From positions 8,645,064 to 8,709,063 of the forward strand of contig NZ_PTJS01000001.1 of assembly GCF_002941025.1 (NCBI RefSeq): a stretch of 64,000 bases of DNA, read 5' to 3'. The DNA comes from Streptomyces sp. QL37. Lineage in GTDB: Bacteria > Actinomycetota > Actinomycetes > Streptomycetales > Streptomycetaceae. This document shows, piece after piece, positions 35,806 to 45,031 of the stretch. Below the pieces are notes generated by a model. That model did no database searches. It was not told the origin of the DNA and saw nothing but the letters and a program-made list of their open reading frames with translations. The first letter of the stretch is position 1. Each line of letters begins with the position of its first letter. The translations under genes were made by a program, and so were the position numbers.

Positions 35806-38154
35806 GTGCCCGCCACATCCTTAGCCTTGCGCCCCCACCAGATCGAGGCGGTTGACGCAGTCGTCAACGCCGTTGCCGCGGGGGAGCGCCGGGTCACCAT
35901 GATCTCCGCGTGCGGAACCGGCAAGACCCTCACCGCAGCCAGCATCGTGCACCGCCTCGCACCACACGGGGCTGTACTGGTGGCTGTGCCGACCCTGGCG
36001 CTGCTGACCCAGACCATCGAGCGATGGAGGGAGGCCGGCCGCACCGGCACCGTCCTCGGAGTCTCCTCCCTGTCCCAGCGCCGCAGCGGTCTGACTCCCG
36101 AGCAGGCGCTGATGACTAACGACCCGGGCCGCGTAGCCAAGCTCCTGACAGCAGCCCGCGGCCCCGTGACTGTCTTTGTCACTTACGATTCGCTGCGGCT
36201 CATCTGCCGGCTCCCGGACCAGGCCGCCGGTGTCTGGGACGTCATCGTCGTCGACGAAGCCCATCGCACCTGCTCCAAGGCCGGCCGAGGCTGGGGTGTC
36301 ATTCACAGCGACGAGGTGTTGCCCGCCAAAGTCCGGCTCTACATGACGGCCACCCCGCGCATCTTCAACACTCCCGCCCCACAAGGTCCGCTGTCCGCAA
36401 TGTTCGAGGCCATGCCCGACGCCACCATGGACCGCCGCGACATCTTCGGACCTGTCGTCTACCGCCTTGGCATGGCGGACGCCATCGAACGGGGCATCCT
36501 CGCCGACTACCGCGTCGTCATGCCGGTCGTCACCGACCAGGACCTCCACGAGATCCTCAGCGACCGGCCCGCCAACAGCGCCCACCACAACGGGCTGCGG
36601 ACCGCAGCCCTCCACGTCGCCGCGCTGCGCGCCATGGCCGACCACGATTTGCGCCGTGTCCTCGTCTTCCACAACCGTGTCGCCGCCGCCCACGCCTTTG
36701 CCACCCAGCTTCCCGCCACCGCCGCCCAGGTGACCGGCGACCTCCACATCTCCCGCATGTGGTCCCACGCCATCGACAGCCGCCAGAAGATCTCCTTCCG
36801 ACGCCACCTGCTGCAGGACTTCGACGCCACCCCGCAACGCGCCGTCCTCAGCAACGTCCGCGTCCTCACCGAAGGCGTCGACATCCCGGCGATCGACGCT
36901 GTCGTCTTCGCCGCTGCCCGCAAAAGCGTCATCGACTCCATCCAGTCCATCGGCCGCGCCTTGCGCCAGCAACCCGGTCAGGGCAAGAAAGCCACGCTCG
37001 TTCTGCCCGTTTACCTGCCCGACGCTTCCAGTACGCACGACGTGCTGCGCACATCGGAATTCAGCGGGCTGTGGAACATCCTGCAGGCCCTGCGTGCACA
37101 CGACGACACCTTCCTGGACCGCGTGGCGATGCCGCACCGCAACGGCTCGTCCGGCCGTCCCGCACGCACAGTTCATTACCACCTGCCCGAGCGCGCCCTG
37201 GAGATCGCCCTTGCTCTCGGACTGGAAGTCACCCTGCCTCCCACCGGCGACTGGGACGAGGCCTACGCCAGCGCCACCCGCTATCGCGAGCAGTACGGGC
37301 ACCTAGACGTCCCCTTCAATTACCGGGACCCCGACGGCTACGCCGTGGGCGAGTGGATCGCCAATCAGCGCCTGCGGCACACCATGGGCCGCCTCGACGA
37401 CGACCAGCGCCACAGCCTCGACGCCGAGGGCATGCTGTGGAGCATCCCCGACGACGACTTCACCCGCATGCTCCACCACGCCCACGCCTGGGCCATCGAA
37501 CACGGGCACCTCGCCGCCCCCCTGGACGCCACCCACGGCGGCCACCCCGTAGGCCGCTGGCTCAACGACTGCCGCAGGAAGGCCAAAGCCGGCCGCCTCG
37601 CCGCCGACCACGAAGAGTCCCTCACTGCCATCGACCCCTGGTGGAACCCGCCGCCCGGCTTCACGATCGCGTGGCGCCGCCTCTACGCCTACGCCAAGAC
37701 CCACGTCGAGGCCCACGGCACCGGGCACATTCCCAACGCGTACAAGACCAGCGACGGCACACCCCTGGGGCAGTGGATCAACCGGCAACGCAATCACTTT
37801 TATGAACTGCACCCCGAGCAGGCCCGGCTCCTGCTGGATCTGCACCTCGCCCCGGCCGTTGAAGGCATCTACCACGGCGAGCGAGACTCCGACAGGTCCC
37901 GCGAGTTCCGCATCCACCTTGAGGCCGCCGCCAAGTACCTGGCCAGAGAAGGGAACCTCCTGGTTCCGGCCGGGCATGTGGAAACGCTCCGAGGCGGCCA
38001 CATCACCGTGAAACTCGGAAACTGGATCCGCAAGGCACGCAAGGCTCCCCAGCGCCTGACCATCGATGAACGCCTCGCCCTGGAGAGGCTTTTCATGGTC
38101 TGGGTACCGACGCTCAGGCGCCGCAGGAAGCCGGCCCCCGACGAAGGGAGCTGA
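35806..38154 (+). CDS. DEAH-box helicase with helicase-associated repeats (TtrA-like?)
   Basis: 782 residues. Walker A SACGTGKT (34-41), DEAH (150-153), a C-terminal helicase lobe ending in IGRALRQ, and then about 4 helicase-associated domains (YGHLDVPFNYRDPDGYAVGEW, WINRQRN). The GTG start has ATAGGA 5 bases upstream. Helicases of this layout, such as ttrA, occur near Streptomyces telomeres and are linked to transfer of linear DNA. It stands between tniQ and tnsC and converges with tnsC, so it may be cargo or a functional part of the element. The HA repeats probably bind DNA. Confidence 0.8.
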   Translation: MPATSLALRPHQIEAVDAVVNAVAAGERRVTMISACGTGKTLTAASIVHRLAPHGAVLVAVPTLALLTQTIERWREAGRTGTVLGVSSLSQRRSGLTPEQALMTNDPGRVAKLLTAARGPVTVFVTYDSLRLICRLPDQAAGVWDVIVVDEAHRTCSKAGRGWGVIHSDEVLPAKVRLYMTATPRIFNTPAPQGPLSAMFEAMPDATMDRRDIFGPVVYRLGMADAIERGILADYRVVMPVVTDQDLHEILSDRPANSAHHNGLRTAALHVAALRAMADHDLRRVLVFHNRVAAAHAFATQLPATAAQVTGDLHISRMWSHAIDSRQKISFRRHLLQDFDATPQRAVLSNVRVLTEGVDIPAIDAVVFAAARKSVIDSIQSIGRALRQQPGQGKKATLVLPVYLPDASSTHDVLRTSEFSGLWNILQALRAHDDTFLDRVAMPHRNGSSGRPARTVHYHLPERALEIALALGLEVTLPPTGDWDEAYASATRYREQYGHLDVPFNYRDPDGYAVGEWIANQRLRHTMGRLDDDQRHSLDAEGMLWSIPDDDFTRMLHHAHAWAIEHGHLAAPLDATHGGHPVGRWLNDCRRKAKAGRLAADHEESLTAIDPWWNPPPGFTIAWRRLYAYAKTHVEAHGTGHIPNAYKTSDGTPLGQWINRQRNHFYELHPEQARLLLDLHLAPAVEGIYHGERDSDRSREFRIHLEAAAKYLAREGNLLVPAGHVETLRGGHITVKLGNWIRKARKAPQRLTIDERLALERLFMVWVPTLRRRRKPAPDEGS

Positions 38155-38249
38155 TCGCACACGACCCCGTGACCCGCACCTCCCGGGCATGCGGCCCCAC
38201 GGGCATAGCCCCCTGCGGACGGGAGCCACCCGCTGTGAGGCGCCGTCGG

Positions 38250-39311
38250 TCAGATCGCGATAACCCGGCCCACGGTGAGGCTGTCCAGGATCTCCTCTGT
38301 GATGCGCTCCTGCCCGCTGAGCATGGCCTGCTGGCCGGCCTGGCAGATCAGTTGAGACAAGGCGCGCAGGTAGCCCCTGCTGTGCAGGTGCAGGTGCGGT
38401 GAGAGCGTCGTCAGGTCGCCGAGCTGGTGGTCGTAGAGCCGCAGGTCCTTGTCGAACTCGTTAACAACACGCCGGAAGCGGTCCTTCCCCGCCTGGTCGT
38501 AGCCCAGGCGGCTGGTCACCAGGACAGGATGGTCCCCCCAGGGGGACTCGTCGGCTTCCAGCGCTGTCTCACGGTCCCGCAGCATCGGGTCGACGATGGA
38601 GCGGCTACTGCGCCCGCAGTAGAGGAACGTCGCACCGGTTTCGTCGCTGACGTGTTTGAGGAACGCGAACGACTGCTGCACATCGGCACCGTGTTCCAGG
38701 CGCTCGATCCCGTCGATGAGGACCAGCTGAGTGTGGCAGTGCCGCATCACGTAACAGACCGAGTCCGTGGGGTCGCTCCTCATACTCTCGCGCTCCAGCC
38801 CAAGGAAGCGGGCAAAGGCATCAGCCCAGTTCCGGGTTCCGCCGCGGCCTTTGGCAGGCACGCTGAGAGCGATGACGGGAATGCGGTCCTCGTTGTCGCC
38901 GTAGCGATTGTTCAGCCGCCTCTCGAAGTTCTGGCCGATGTACCGCGTCAGCTCGCTCTTCCCGGTGTTGGCAGGGCCTTCGACGATGACACCGATCCGT
39001 CCCCCCGCCCGCCGGGCGTTGGCCCGGAGCTGCTTCGTGACCACCAACTCCGCAGCACTGATCGCCGGCGTTCTTACCGGCCGCATGCTGCCGTGGAACA
39101 GGAACCGAGGATCGTCCGGACTGATCTCGGTGCCCCGCGGTGCGCAGTCGGCCAGCTCGGGCGGCTCCTGCGCGCGTTTCACCGCGCGCCGCCAGTTGGG
39201 CAGCGTGTCGCACCAGACAGGGACCGGCGGCCGGAGCACACCCGCCCCGTCGACCAGATCCTGCAGGTCCTCATCGTCGACGCCGGGGGAGGCCTTCTTC
39301 ACACGTTTCAC
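38250..39311 (-). CDS. tnsC: TnsC-like AAA+ ATPase
   Basis: 353 residues. Walker A EGPANTGKS (111-119) and Walker B QLVLIDGIERL (Asp200) are the motifs of the TnsC/TniB/MuB ATPase that couples target choice to the transposase. GTG start, overlapping the tnsB stop by GTGA. The N-terminal ~80 residues before the ATPase are family-specific. It probably acts as a DNA-bound oligomer in the cytosol. Confidence 0.82.
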   Translation of the reverse strand: MKRVKKASPGVDDEDLQDLVDGAGVLRPPVPVWCDTLPNWRRAVKRAQEPPELADCAPRGTEISPDDPRFLFHGSMRPVRTPAISAAELVVTKQLRANARRAGGRIGVIVEGPANTGKSELTRYIGQNFERRLNNRYGDNEDRIPVIALSVPAKGRGGTRNWADAFARFLGLERESMRSDPTDSVCYVMRHCHTQLVLIDGIERLEHGADVQQSFAFLKHVSDETGATFLYCGRSSRSIVDPMLRDRETALEADESPWGDHPVLVTSRLGYDQAGKDRFRRVVNEFDKDLRLYDHQLGDLTTLSPHLHLHSRGYLRALSQLICQAGQQAMLSGQERITEEILDSLTVGRVIAI

Positions 39312-41731
39312 GCCTGTCCTTTGTCAAGGTCGTTGTCGAGGAACCGGAGCAGCTCGGTATCGGAAGTGTCAGAAACCGGGTCATCCCCGGATTCCGGTGG
39401 CCGGGTCGCTGGATCTTCCAGGGGCGGCAGGTCCTCGAAGTAGCCGGCCTTGAACGCGTCCGCAGCCTCCCGCGTCCACTCACCGCGCCCGGTGCGGGCG
39501 GGGGAGAGGAACAGAGGGTCATGCGACAGCGCCGTCCGCCGCGACAGGTCGGCCGGCCCAGGAAGCCCGTACATGCCCTCGTCCGAGAGTTCCAACAACC
39601 CGCCCCCTGACGTACTTCCGTCCTCCGACACCGGCCCGCCCCCGGCGTAGGGATCAAAGACGCGGCTTTGGGCCTGGGGCAGCGAAGCCGGCCCCCACCC
39701 GTCCGGGACCGCAGCCGCCTCCGCGTGATCCGGGCCGCGCCCTGCCCTGTCCAACAGCTCCGCCAGTGCCTGCGCGACAGCGAAATCATCGTCCTTACGG
39801 CCGCCACGGGCCAGATGCTGCGTCGTGGCGATCTCCCACAGATTTTGCGTCCACGGCGCGCCAATGACCTCCTGGTGCCGGAACGTCGCCGGCACCCACC
39901 ACCCCTGCTCATGATCGCGCAGCCAGACATGCTCCGGCGCATACGGGTTGTAGCGCAGTTCCCACCCGCCACGCCTCTTACCCCCCAACCCGGACTTGCG
40001 TCGCCGGTAAGGACCGAGCTTGTTGCCGGCGCTCTCGTAGACCCGGTTCATGAACTTGATGCCCTCGTCGCTGACACCGACCCAGGCGGTGGGCAGCAGC
40101 CTGAGATAGTCATCCCGGCCGAGCGGAACCGGCACATAGCCTGCGACCTGGACTGCAGCGGCATACATCTGGTTGGGCGTCAGGGACGGCAGGTTGGCAT
40201 CGTAAGGATTGACCAGCTCATCGTGCTGCCGGTTCTGCCAGCCCAGGGCGATCCACTCCTGCAGGAGATCGTCCAGCTGGCTCAGGTTGAAGAGCACTTC
40301 ACCTTCCAGGGTGCGTGCCCGCCTGCTGAAGTCGTTTCCCGTGTACGTGTTCACGAACTGGCTGAACAATGACTTGATCGAACCGAAGGTGCGCTCAACG
40401 ATCGCCTTGTCCGTCGGTGTGCGCTTACGCGCTGTTCTCACCGAGATACCCAGGTACTGGCAGGCATCGAAAAACGTGCGCCCGGCGAACACCGTCCCGT
40501 GATCGATGACGATCATGTCCGGGACGATCACGGGACGGCTCGCGGCCTGGGCCATGCGCTCATCCGCCTGCACCAGCTGCTCGTAGGGCAGGTCAGAGGC
40601 GGAAGCATGCGCCAGTGCCGAAAAGCCGGGGCGCATCGCGGTCGGCACCAGGGCCTGGGCGAGCAGCAGCGATGCGTCCACGGCCTTGGTCGCCCGGCCC
40701 GCTCGGTGGGGGGCGGAGAACAACTCCAGCTTCCGGTCAGCCTTCCGGCGCCGGCCGCGCGCCGTCTTGGGCCGGATGACCGCGGCAATGATGCTGCGGG
40801 TGGCGACGTCTACCATCGCCGTCAGTTCAACCGACGTCGGCTGCCCGTCGTCGCCGAGGACCTTCACGTCCAAATCGGTGGAGTCGATCTGCACCAGCTG
40901 ACCGGGCGCAAGAGCCATCGTCACCGAGAACGCGGCCCGAGGTCGGCCAGCTGCACCGAGCCGTAGCCGGGTCAAGCCCCGCAGGTCCGTCACCTTGATG
41001 CCCAGACGATCCAGCAGCTTGTACAGCGTGGTGTCCGGAGGAACCTTCACTGCCGACTTGTAGCTGCTTTTCACCGAACGGCGCAGCAACACGAACAAGG
41101 CCGACGCAGTGATGCCCCGCTGCTCGTCGGCCAGTGCCAGCAGCGCATCGACCACTCTCGAATCCGTCCGCCCGTACAAGGACGACGTCCGGGTCCGGCG
41201 CTTGTCGACGAGGCCCCAGATGCCCATCTCGGCATACTTCAGCCGCTTACGCTGCACGGTGTGCCAGGACACCTTCCAGTCCAGCACCGCGTTCAGCTCG
41301 GCCGCCTTCGTCTTATACCGCTCGATCAGCGTGTACTCAGCGGGCGCATAACCCGGCCGCGGCACCGCATTCTCCGGAACACCCGGCAGCAGACCGGTAC
41401 ACACCTCAATGATGTGCCGTTCCCAGAGGTCGGCCTCCCGGGCGACCTCGTCGCTGACGCCCTCCAGGACCGACCAGTCGGGCAACTGCTTCTGGACCAC
41501 CGGACGGCCCTGGGAATCCAGCACAGCGAAATCGTCCGCAGCCGCCAGCAGTCCCACCGCCAGCGACACCCGAGGCACACCGCTCCCGGGCCGCGGAACC
41601 AGGTGCACTGTCACACCGTCCAGCTCGGCGACCGTATAGGACTCGCCCCTCCAACGCACCATGCTGCCCTCACACAGCACGCCGTGATGGGCGCGGGAGG
41701 CTGGCAGGACTGAGCCCTTCGAACTGCTCAC
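39308..41731 (-). CDS. tnsB: TnsB-like DDE transposase (Mu-type integrase core)
   Basis: 807 residues. N-terminal DNA-binding domains include a helix-turn-helix (WHTVQRKRLKYAEMGIWGLVD). The catalytic core has VQIDSTDLDV (Asp about 283 or 286), MIVIDHGTVF (Asp410) and TDKAIVERTFG (Glu446, 36 residues later), the DD35E pattern. A beta-barrel follows, then an acidic, Pro-rich C-terminal tail that in Tn7 contacts TnsC. It cuts the 3' ends of the element and joins them to target DNA. The GTG start overlaps tnsA's stop by GTGA. Confidence 0.88.
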   Translation of the reverse strand: MSSSKGSVLPASRAHHGVLCEGSMVRWRGESYTVAELDGVTVHLVPRPGSGVPRVSLAVGLLAAADDFAVLDSQGRPVVQKQLPDWSVLEGVSDEVAREADLWERHIIEVCTGLLPGVPENAVPRPGYAPAEYTLIERYKTKAAELNAVLDWKVSWHTVQRKRLKYAEMGIWGLVDKRRTRTSSLYGRTDSRVVDALLALADEQRGITASALFVLLRRSVKSSYKSAVKVPPDTTLYKLLDRLGIKVTDLRGLTRLRLGAAGRPRAAFSVTMALAPGQLVQIDSTDLDVKVLGDDGQPTSVELTAMVDVATRSIIAAVIRPKTARGRRRKADRKLELFSAPHRAGRATKAVDASLLLAQALVPTAMRPGFSALAHASASDLPYEQLVQADERMAQAASRPVIVPDMIVIDHGTVFAGRTFFDACQYLGISVRTARKRTPTDKAIVERTFGSIKSLFSQFVNTYTGNDFSRRARTLEGEVLFNLSQLDDLLQEWIALGWQNRQHDELVNPYDANLPSLTPNQMYAAAVQVAGYVPVPLGRDDYLRLLPTAWVGVSDEGIKFMNRVYESAGNKLGPYRRRKSGLGGKRRGGWELRYNPYAPEHVWLRDHEQGWWVPATFRHQEVIGAPWTQNLWEIATTQHLARGGRKDDDFAVAQALAELLDRAGRGPDHAEAAAVPDGWGPASLPQAQSRVFDPYAGGGPVSEDGSTSGGGLLELSDEGMYGLPGPADLSRRTALSHDPLFLSPARTGRGEWTREAADAFKAGYFEDLPPLEDPATRPPESGDDPVSDTSDTELLRFLDNDLDKGQA

Positions 41732-42486
41732 TTCTGGCCCTCGACCGTGAAGGGCCTCAGAGCCTTCGCCCGGCCGCCGGTGCGGACCACCGATGCCGGC
41801 CCCAAAGCGACACTCCAGTCCAAGGCAAGCCGTCGGCACCACACCAGGTGATACAGCCGCGGCAGCGCGAGCAGCCGTGGAACTCCTGACGCGCTCACGC
41901 CTTCCATCAACTCCCTGGGCACCGCGAACGCAGCCAGCAGGGCCTGCTCCACGTCACGATCGGCGTTGCGGGGATGACGGTAGCGCGACACCCACTCCAT
42001 ATTGGCCAGAGCCGTCGGCTGCGGCCTCTGCGGGGAGCCGAACTGCCACCCCGCCTCCTCACACGCCTGCTTGAGTACCTCCCGCTGACGTTCCCAGCGC
42101 GCACCGGGCCCAGCCGTTGGTGGACAGGCCACCACGACCGTGGCACCCCCGGCCGTCCTGGTGAAGAAGTCCGGCACGAAGCGGCGCACCCTGCCACGCT
42201 CAGACCATTCCAGGCGCGCCGTCCACGCCGCGAGATCCACCACGTTCGGATGAAAGTCCAGCTGCATCGCCATCGACAGGCGCTGCAACGACCGGCACCC
42301 CACAAACCTGCCCGTCGTCGCCGACCACCAATGCGTGACGATGCTCCGCTCGGACGGATGACGCAGCGGAGTCCAGACCGGAGCCTTCGCCCCGTCCCAC
42401 AATCGCACCCCTGCCACCTGCTCCACCGATGCAGCGACCTCCCGGCCCGAGCCGTCCTTATGAACGATCTGCAGGTTCTTGACCAC
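41728..42486 (-). CDS. tnsA: TnsA-like endonuclease subunit with altered catalytic residues
   Basis: 252 residues. The core SLQRLSMAMQLDFHPNVVDL followed by RRFVPDFFTR matches TnsA, with the catalytic Asp106 kept in PDFF. The Glu expected in the first helix is not visible (Gln/Arg there), and the usual Q/E-x-K strand reads VVVACPP, so two of three catalytic residues appear lost. In Tn7, TnsA makes the 5' cuts; losing it leads to copy-in (cointegrate) transposition. GTG start. It is first gene of the tns operon. Confidence 0.7.
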   Translation of the reverse strand: MVKNLQIVHKDGSGREVAASVEQVAGVRLWDGAKAPVWTPLRHPSERSIVTHWWSATTGRFVGCRSLQRLSMAMQLDFHPNVVDLAAWTARLEWSERGRVRRFVPDFFTRTAGGATVVVACPPTAGPGARWERQREVLKQACEEAGWQFGSPQRPQPTALANMEWVSRYRHPRNADRDVEQALLAAFAVPRELMEGVSASGVPRLLALPRLYHLVWCRRLALDWSVALGPASVVRTGGRAKALRPFTVEGQK

Positions 42487-43008
42487 TCACCACACCCCAG
42501 CATCTGCGAATCGGCGCCGCGTGTCACCAGCCGCACGTAGCCCGCCGAGCTCCGGACCCGGCCATAACAACGACCTGTGGCGAGCACGTGAGCACCCTCC
42601 CGCACACGCATAACCAGGTGGATGATTTTGCGTCATCTTCGCCTGGCAAGCACCCACTAAGCAGCTCGCAGCTCGGCACAAAAGCAGACGAGATAAAAAG
42701 GATTGATCCTGGTGCAGCCCCAGAACGAAGCAGAACATCTCCCCACGCCGGCCGCAGTGCTCATCCCAGAACCTGCGATATTCCCGGCAAGGGCCCAACG
42801 GCATGGCCGCTTCGCTCATCATTCGGCCGTGCCACGGCGACGCCACCTACACAGCGGGTGCGACCACTGACAGCACGTGGGACACGGCTGGCTATACCCC
42901 ACCCGGATAGCGGCCCGTTTCGTGCGCTGCGGCCGCGCCAGCCACGGATGCGCCACAGGTTGGCTTGCAGACGACCTTAGCCCGAGGCGACGTGGCAGGT
43001 TCGCCAAG
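42487..43008. other. Divergent region between tnsA and tap
   Basis: About 520 bp that must hold the tns and tap promoters and perhaps an element end. Features are GATGA-TTTTGCG-TCATC, AGGAT-TG-ATCCT, the doubled GCAGCTC and an AT-rich AGATAAAAAGG (about 42690). I found no clear terminal inverted repeat and no TnsB-type repeat array. Confidence 0.4.
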
Positions 43009-45027
43009 GTGGAAGACGATCACACCGAAGACCTCTTCGCAGGCGTCGATGCCCTCCTGGCCCAGCTCGCCCAGCCCCTCCCACCCGCACACGAACGGGC
43101 ACAGTTGAGGAGTGGCGCCGGCCTGACCAGGGAACAGGTGGCCGCCGCCCTACGGACCAGCGCCGACCTGGTCGAAGCGTGGGAGACCGGGCTTGTCGAG
43201 CCGTCCGGCACCCAGCGCGCCGCCTACGCCCGCCTTCTCCAGGGCCTGCTCGCCCAACGCCAAGCCCTCCGTCAGCCGGCTCCCAACCGCGAAGCACCAA
43301 CCGAGCAACCGACACCGGCCCGCACCCCCTCGCCCGCGCGCCAGAGCTTCAACATTCCCGCTCCCCGGACGACGGCGGCGGCACACAGCATCCCCGCCAG
43401 CGAGGACTTCCCTGCTGGTCCGCTGGCCGTTCTCTCCTTCGACGACGATTTCACCGCGCACTTCGCAGACGGCACCACCCGCCCGTGCCCCGCCGCGACT
43501 ATCGTCGACATCCTGCACTGGGCCCTCGACGCGGGCCTCGGGCAGCCCCCACTGGCAAAAAAGCACGGTCGAGCCGCAGACCCACTGATCGTTCTCACCC
43601 CCTCCGCAAACGACTACCTCGGCCTGCCCCCGCAGCTCGAAGACAGAGCTCGCCTGCGGCTCCCCGAGGACCACCCCTGGTGCGCCGCAATCACCGCGGA
43701 CGGCTGGAAGTTCACACACAGCGGCTTCGGCCCCTGGGCCCGCGTCTACTTACCTCTCCTTAACGGCAAGCGCCGAAGCATCCAGCTCGCCGTCACCGCA
43801 TGGCAGGCGCTCTCCACCGGCGGATGGAACCTGCCCCCCGGACTCCCAGCCACACAGCTCGCCCAATGGCTCGGCACCTACGCACAGCGCGTGCTCACCC
43901 CACGCGGCTCCACCGCTGTATGCGGCCAGGAACTCATGACCTCCCTGCGCCCGCCGACGAAGCCCATCCACGACGGCTCCAAATGGAAGTCCGGTGACAA
44001 TCCGGGTGCCTTATGGAGGGCGATTCCACCAGCACCGCCCGAAGCACACGACGCGCACCCGCTGGCCCGGGGACGCCAGCCCGCCGAGACGATGGACGAG
44101 GAGGCATGGGACTGGCACCGCCCCCTCAGCACACAGGAAAAAGCTGAACCGCACGTAGTCGGCCTCGACATCAATCTCGCCTTCGTATCGGCAGCGGCCA
44201 GCCTCGTCGTCGGGCTCAACGCCCCGCCACGACACGTTTCCCGGCCCCAGTTCGACCCGAAGATTCCGGGTGCCTGGTACTGCGACCTCTCCCACATCAC
44301 CCAAGACCCCCGGCTGCCCTCACCCTTCACCCCCACCGGGCAGCCACCGGCCGGCCCGGCCTGGTACACCACTCACACCCTCGCCTACGCCGCAGAACTC
44401 AAATACGAGATCGCCCCCATCGAGGCATATCTGCGCGACGACGCAGGCCGCTACCTCGACCATTGGCACAAACACTTGCGCGCCGCGTACCTGGCCACCA
44501 TGAACGACCTCGGCATCACGCCCGACATGTCCCAGAGTGACTACCTGACCGCAATGAGCACCCTGTCCCAACAGGACCCCCAGCTGCTCTCCCTGCTCGC
44601 CGCGATCAAAGCGACCGGCAAAGGAGGCATCGGCAAACTCCGGGCAGGCCCCCGCGACCCGCACCGGGCCCCTTTCGAAGCCTGGCCCGCACTCAAAACC
44701 CCCACGTGGCGGCCAGACATCCGCGCCGCAGTCATCTCCAGGGCCCGCGTCAACCTGCACCGCAAAATGCTCAAGACCCACGAACACACCGGCCGCTACC
44801 CCCTGGCCGTCCTCTCAGACTGCGTCCTCTACCCCGCCACCAGGCCCACAGCGCTGGCCACCGTGCCAACCGGACCCGACGGCATGGGCATTCAGGGGCC
44901 CTTCCGGCTCGGCGTTTCCCCCGGCATGGCCAAGGAGGAAGGCGTCCAGACCACCACCTGGTACGAGCACCTGCAAACCGAAGGCTTCAACCCAGCCCGC
45001 TACATCAAGGATGCCGGACCGGCCTAA
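43009..45027 (+). CDS. tap: Telomere-associated protein Tap
   Basis: 672 residues. An HTH covers about 39-64 (LTREQVAAALRTSADLVEAW), then a Pro/Ala linker. The C-terminal half has PolB-palm-like elements: GLDINLAF (Asp387), KATGKGGIGKL (about 534-544) and AVLSDCVLYP (Asp604), and ends FNPARYIKDAG. Tap binds telomere DNA and Tpg and has been described as having priming activity. The GTG at 43009 is chosen because it aligns with the usual Tap start; longer frames lack support. Its end is 4 bp from the end of the convergent tniQ-like gene. Confidence 0.88.
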   Translation: MEDDHTEDLFAGVDALLAQLAQPLPPAHERAQLRSGAGLTREQVAAALRTSADLVEAWETGLVEPSGTQRAAYARLLQGLLAQRQALRQPAPNREAPTEQPTPARTPSPARQSFNIPAPRTTAAAHSIPASEDFPAGPLAVLSFDDDFTAHFADGTTRPCPAATIVDILHWALDAGLGQPPLAKKHGRAADPLIVLTPSANDYLGLPPQLEDRARLRLPEDHPWCAAITADGWKFTHSGFGPWARVYLPLLNGKRRSIQLAVTAWQALSTGGWNLPPGLPATQLAQWLGTYAQRVLTPRGSTAVCGQELMTSLRPPTKPIHDGSKWKSGDNPGALWRAIPPAPPEAHDAHPLARGRQPAETMDEEAWDWHRPLSTQEKAEPHVVGLDINLAFVSAAASLVVGLNAPPRHVSRPQFDPKIPGAWYCDLSHITQDPRLPSPFTPTGQPPAGPAWYTTHTLAYAAELKYEIAPIEAYLRDDAGRYLDHWHKHLRAAYLATMNDLGITPDMSQSDYLTAMSTLSQQDPQLLSLLAAIKATGKGGIGKLRAGPRDPHRAPFEAWPALKTPTWRPDIRAAVISRARVNLHRKMLKTHEHTGRYPLAVLSDCVLYPATRPTALATVPTGPDGMGIQGPFRLGVSPGMAKEEGVQTTTWYEHLQTEGFNPARYIKDAGPA

Positions 45028-45031
45028 CACC

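Larger units (their letters stand above)
34512..42486 (-). mobile_element. Tn7-like transposition gene set with helicase inserted
   Basis: tnsA, tnsB and tnsC overlap by GTGA at both joins and run leftwards; tniQ follows on the same strand after an oppositely oriented helicase gene. This is the gene set of Tn7/Tn5053-type elements. I could not find the transposon ends, so the span covers only the genes. The element lies next to the complete tap gene. Confidence 0.6.

Noticed and set aside
42487..43008. Possible Tn7-like transposon end next to tnsA
   Set aside because: Several short inverted repeats exist, but there is no TGT-type terminus and no repeated TnsB-like sites that I could match.
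42877..43008. Longer N-terminus of Tap
   Set aside because: The extra 44 residues lack Tap-like sequence, and the GTG at 43009 fits the family start.
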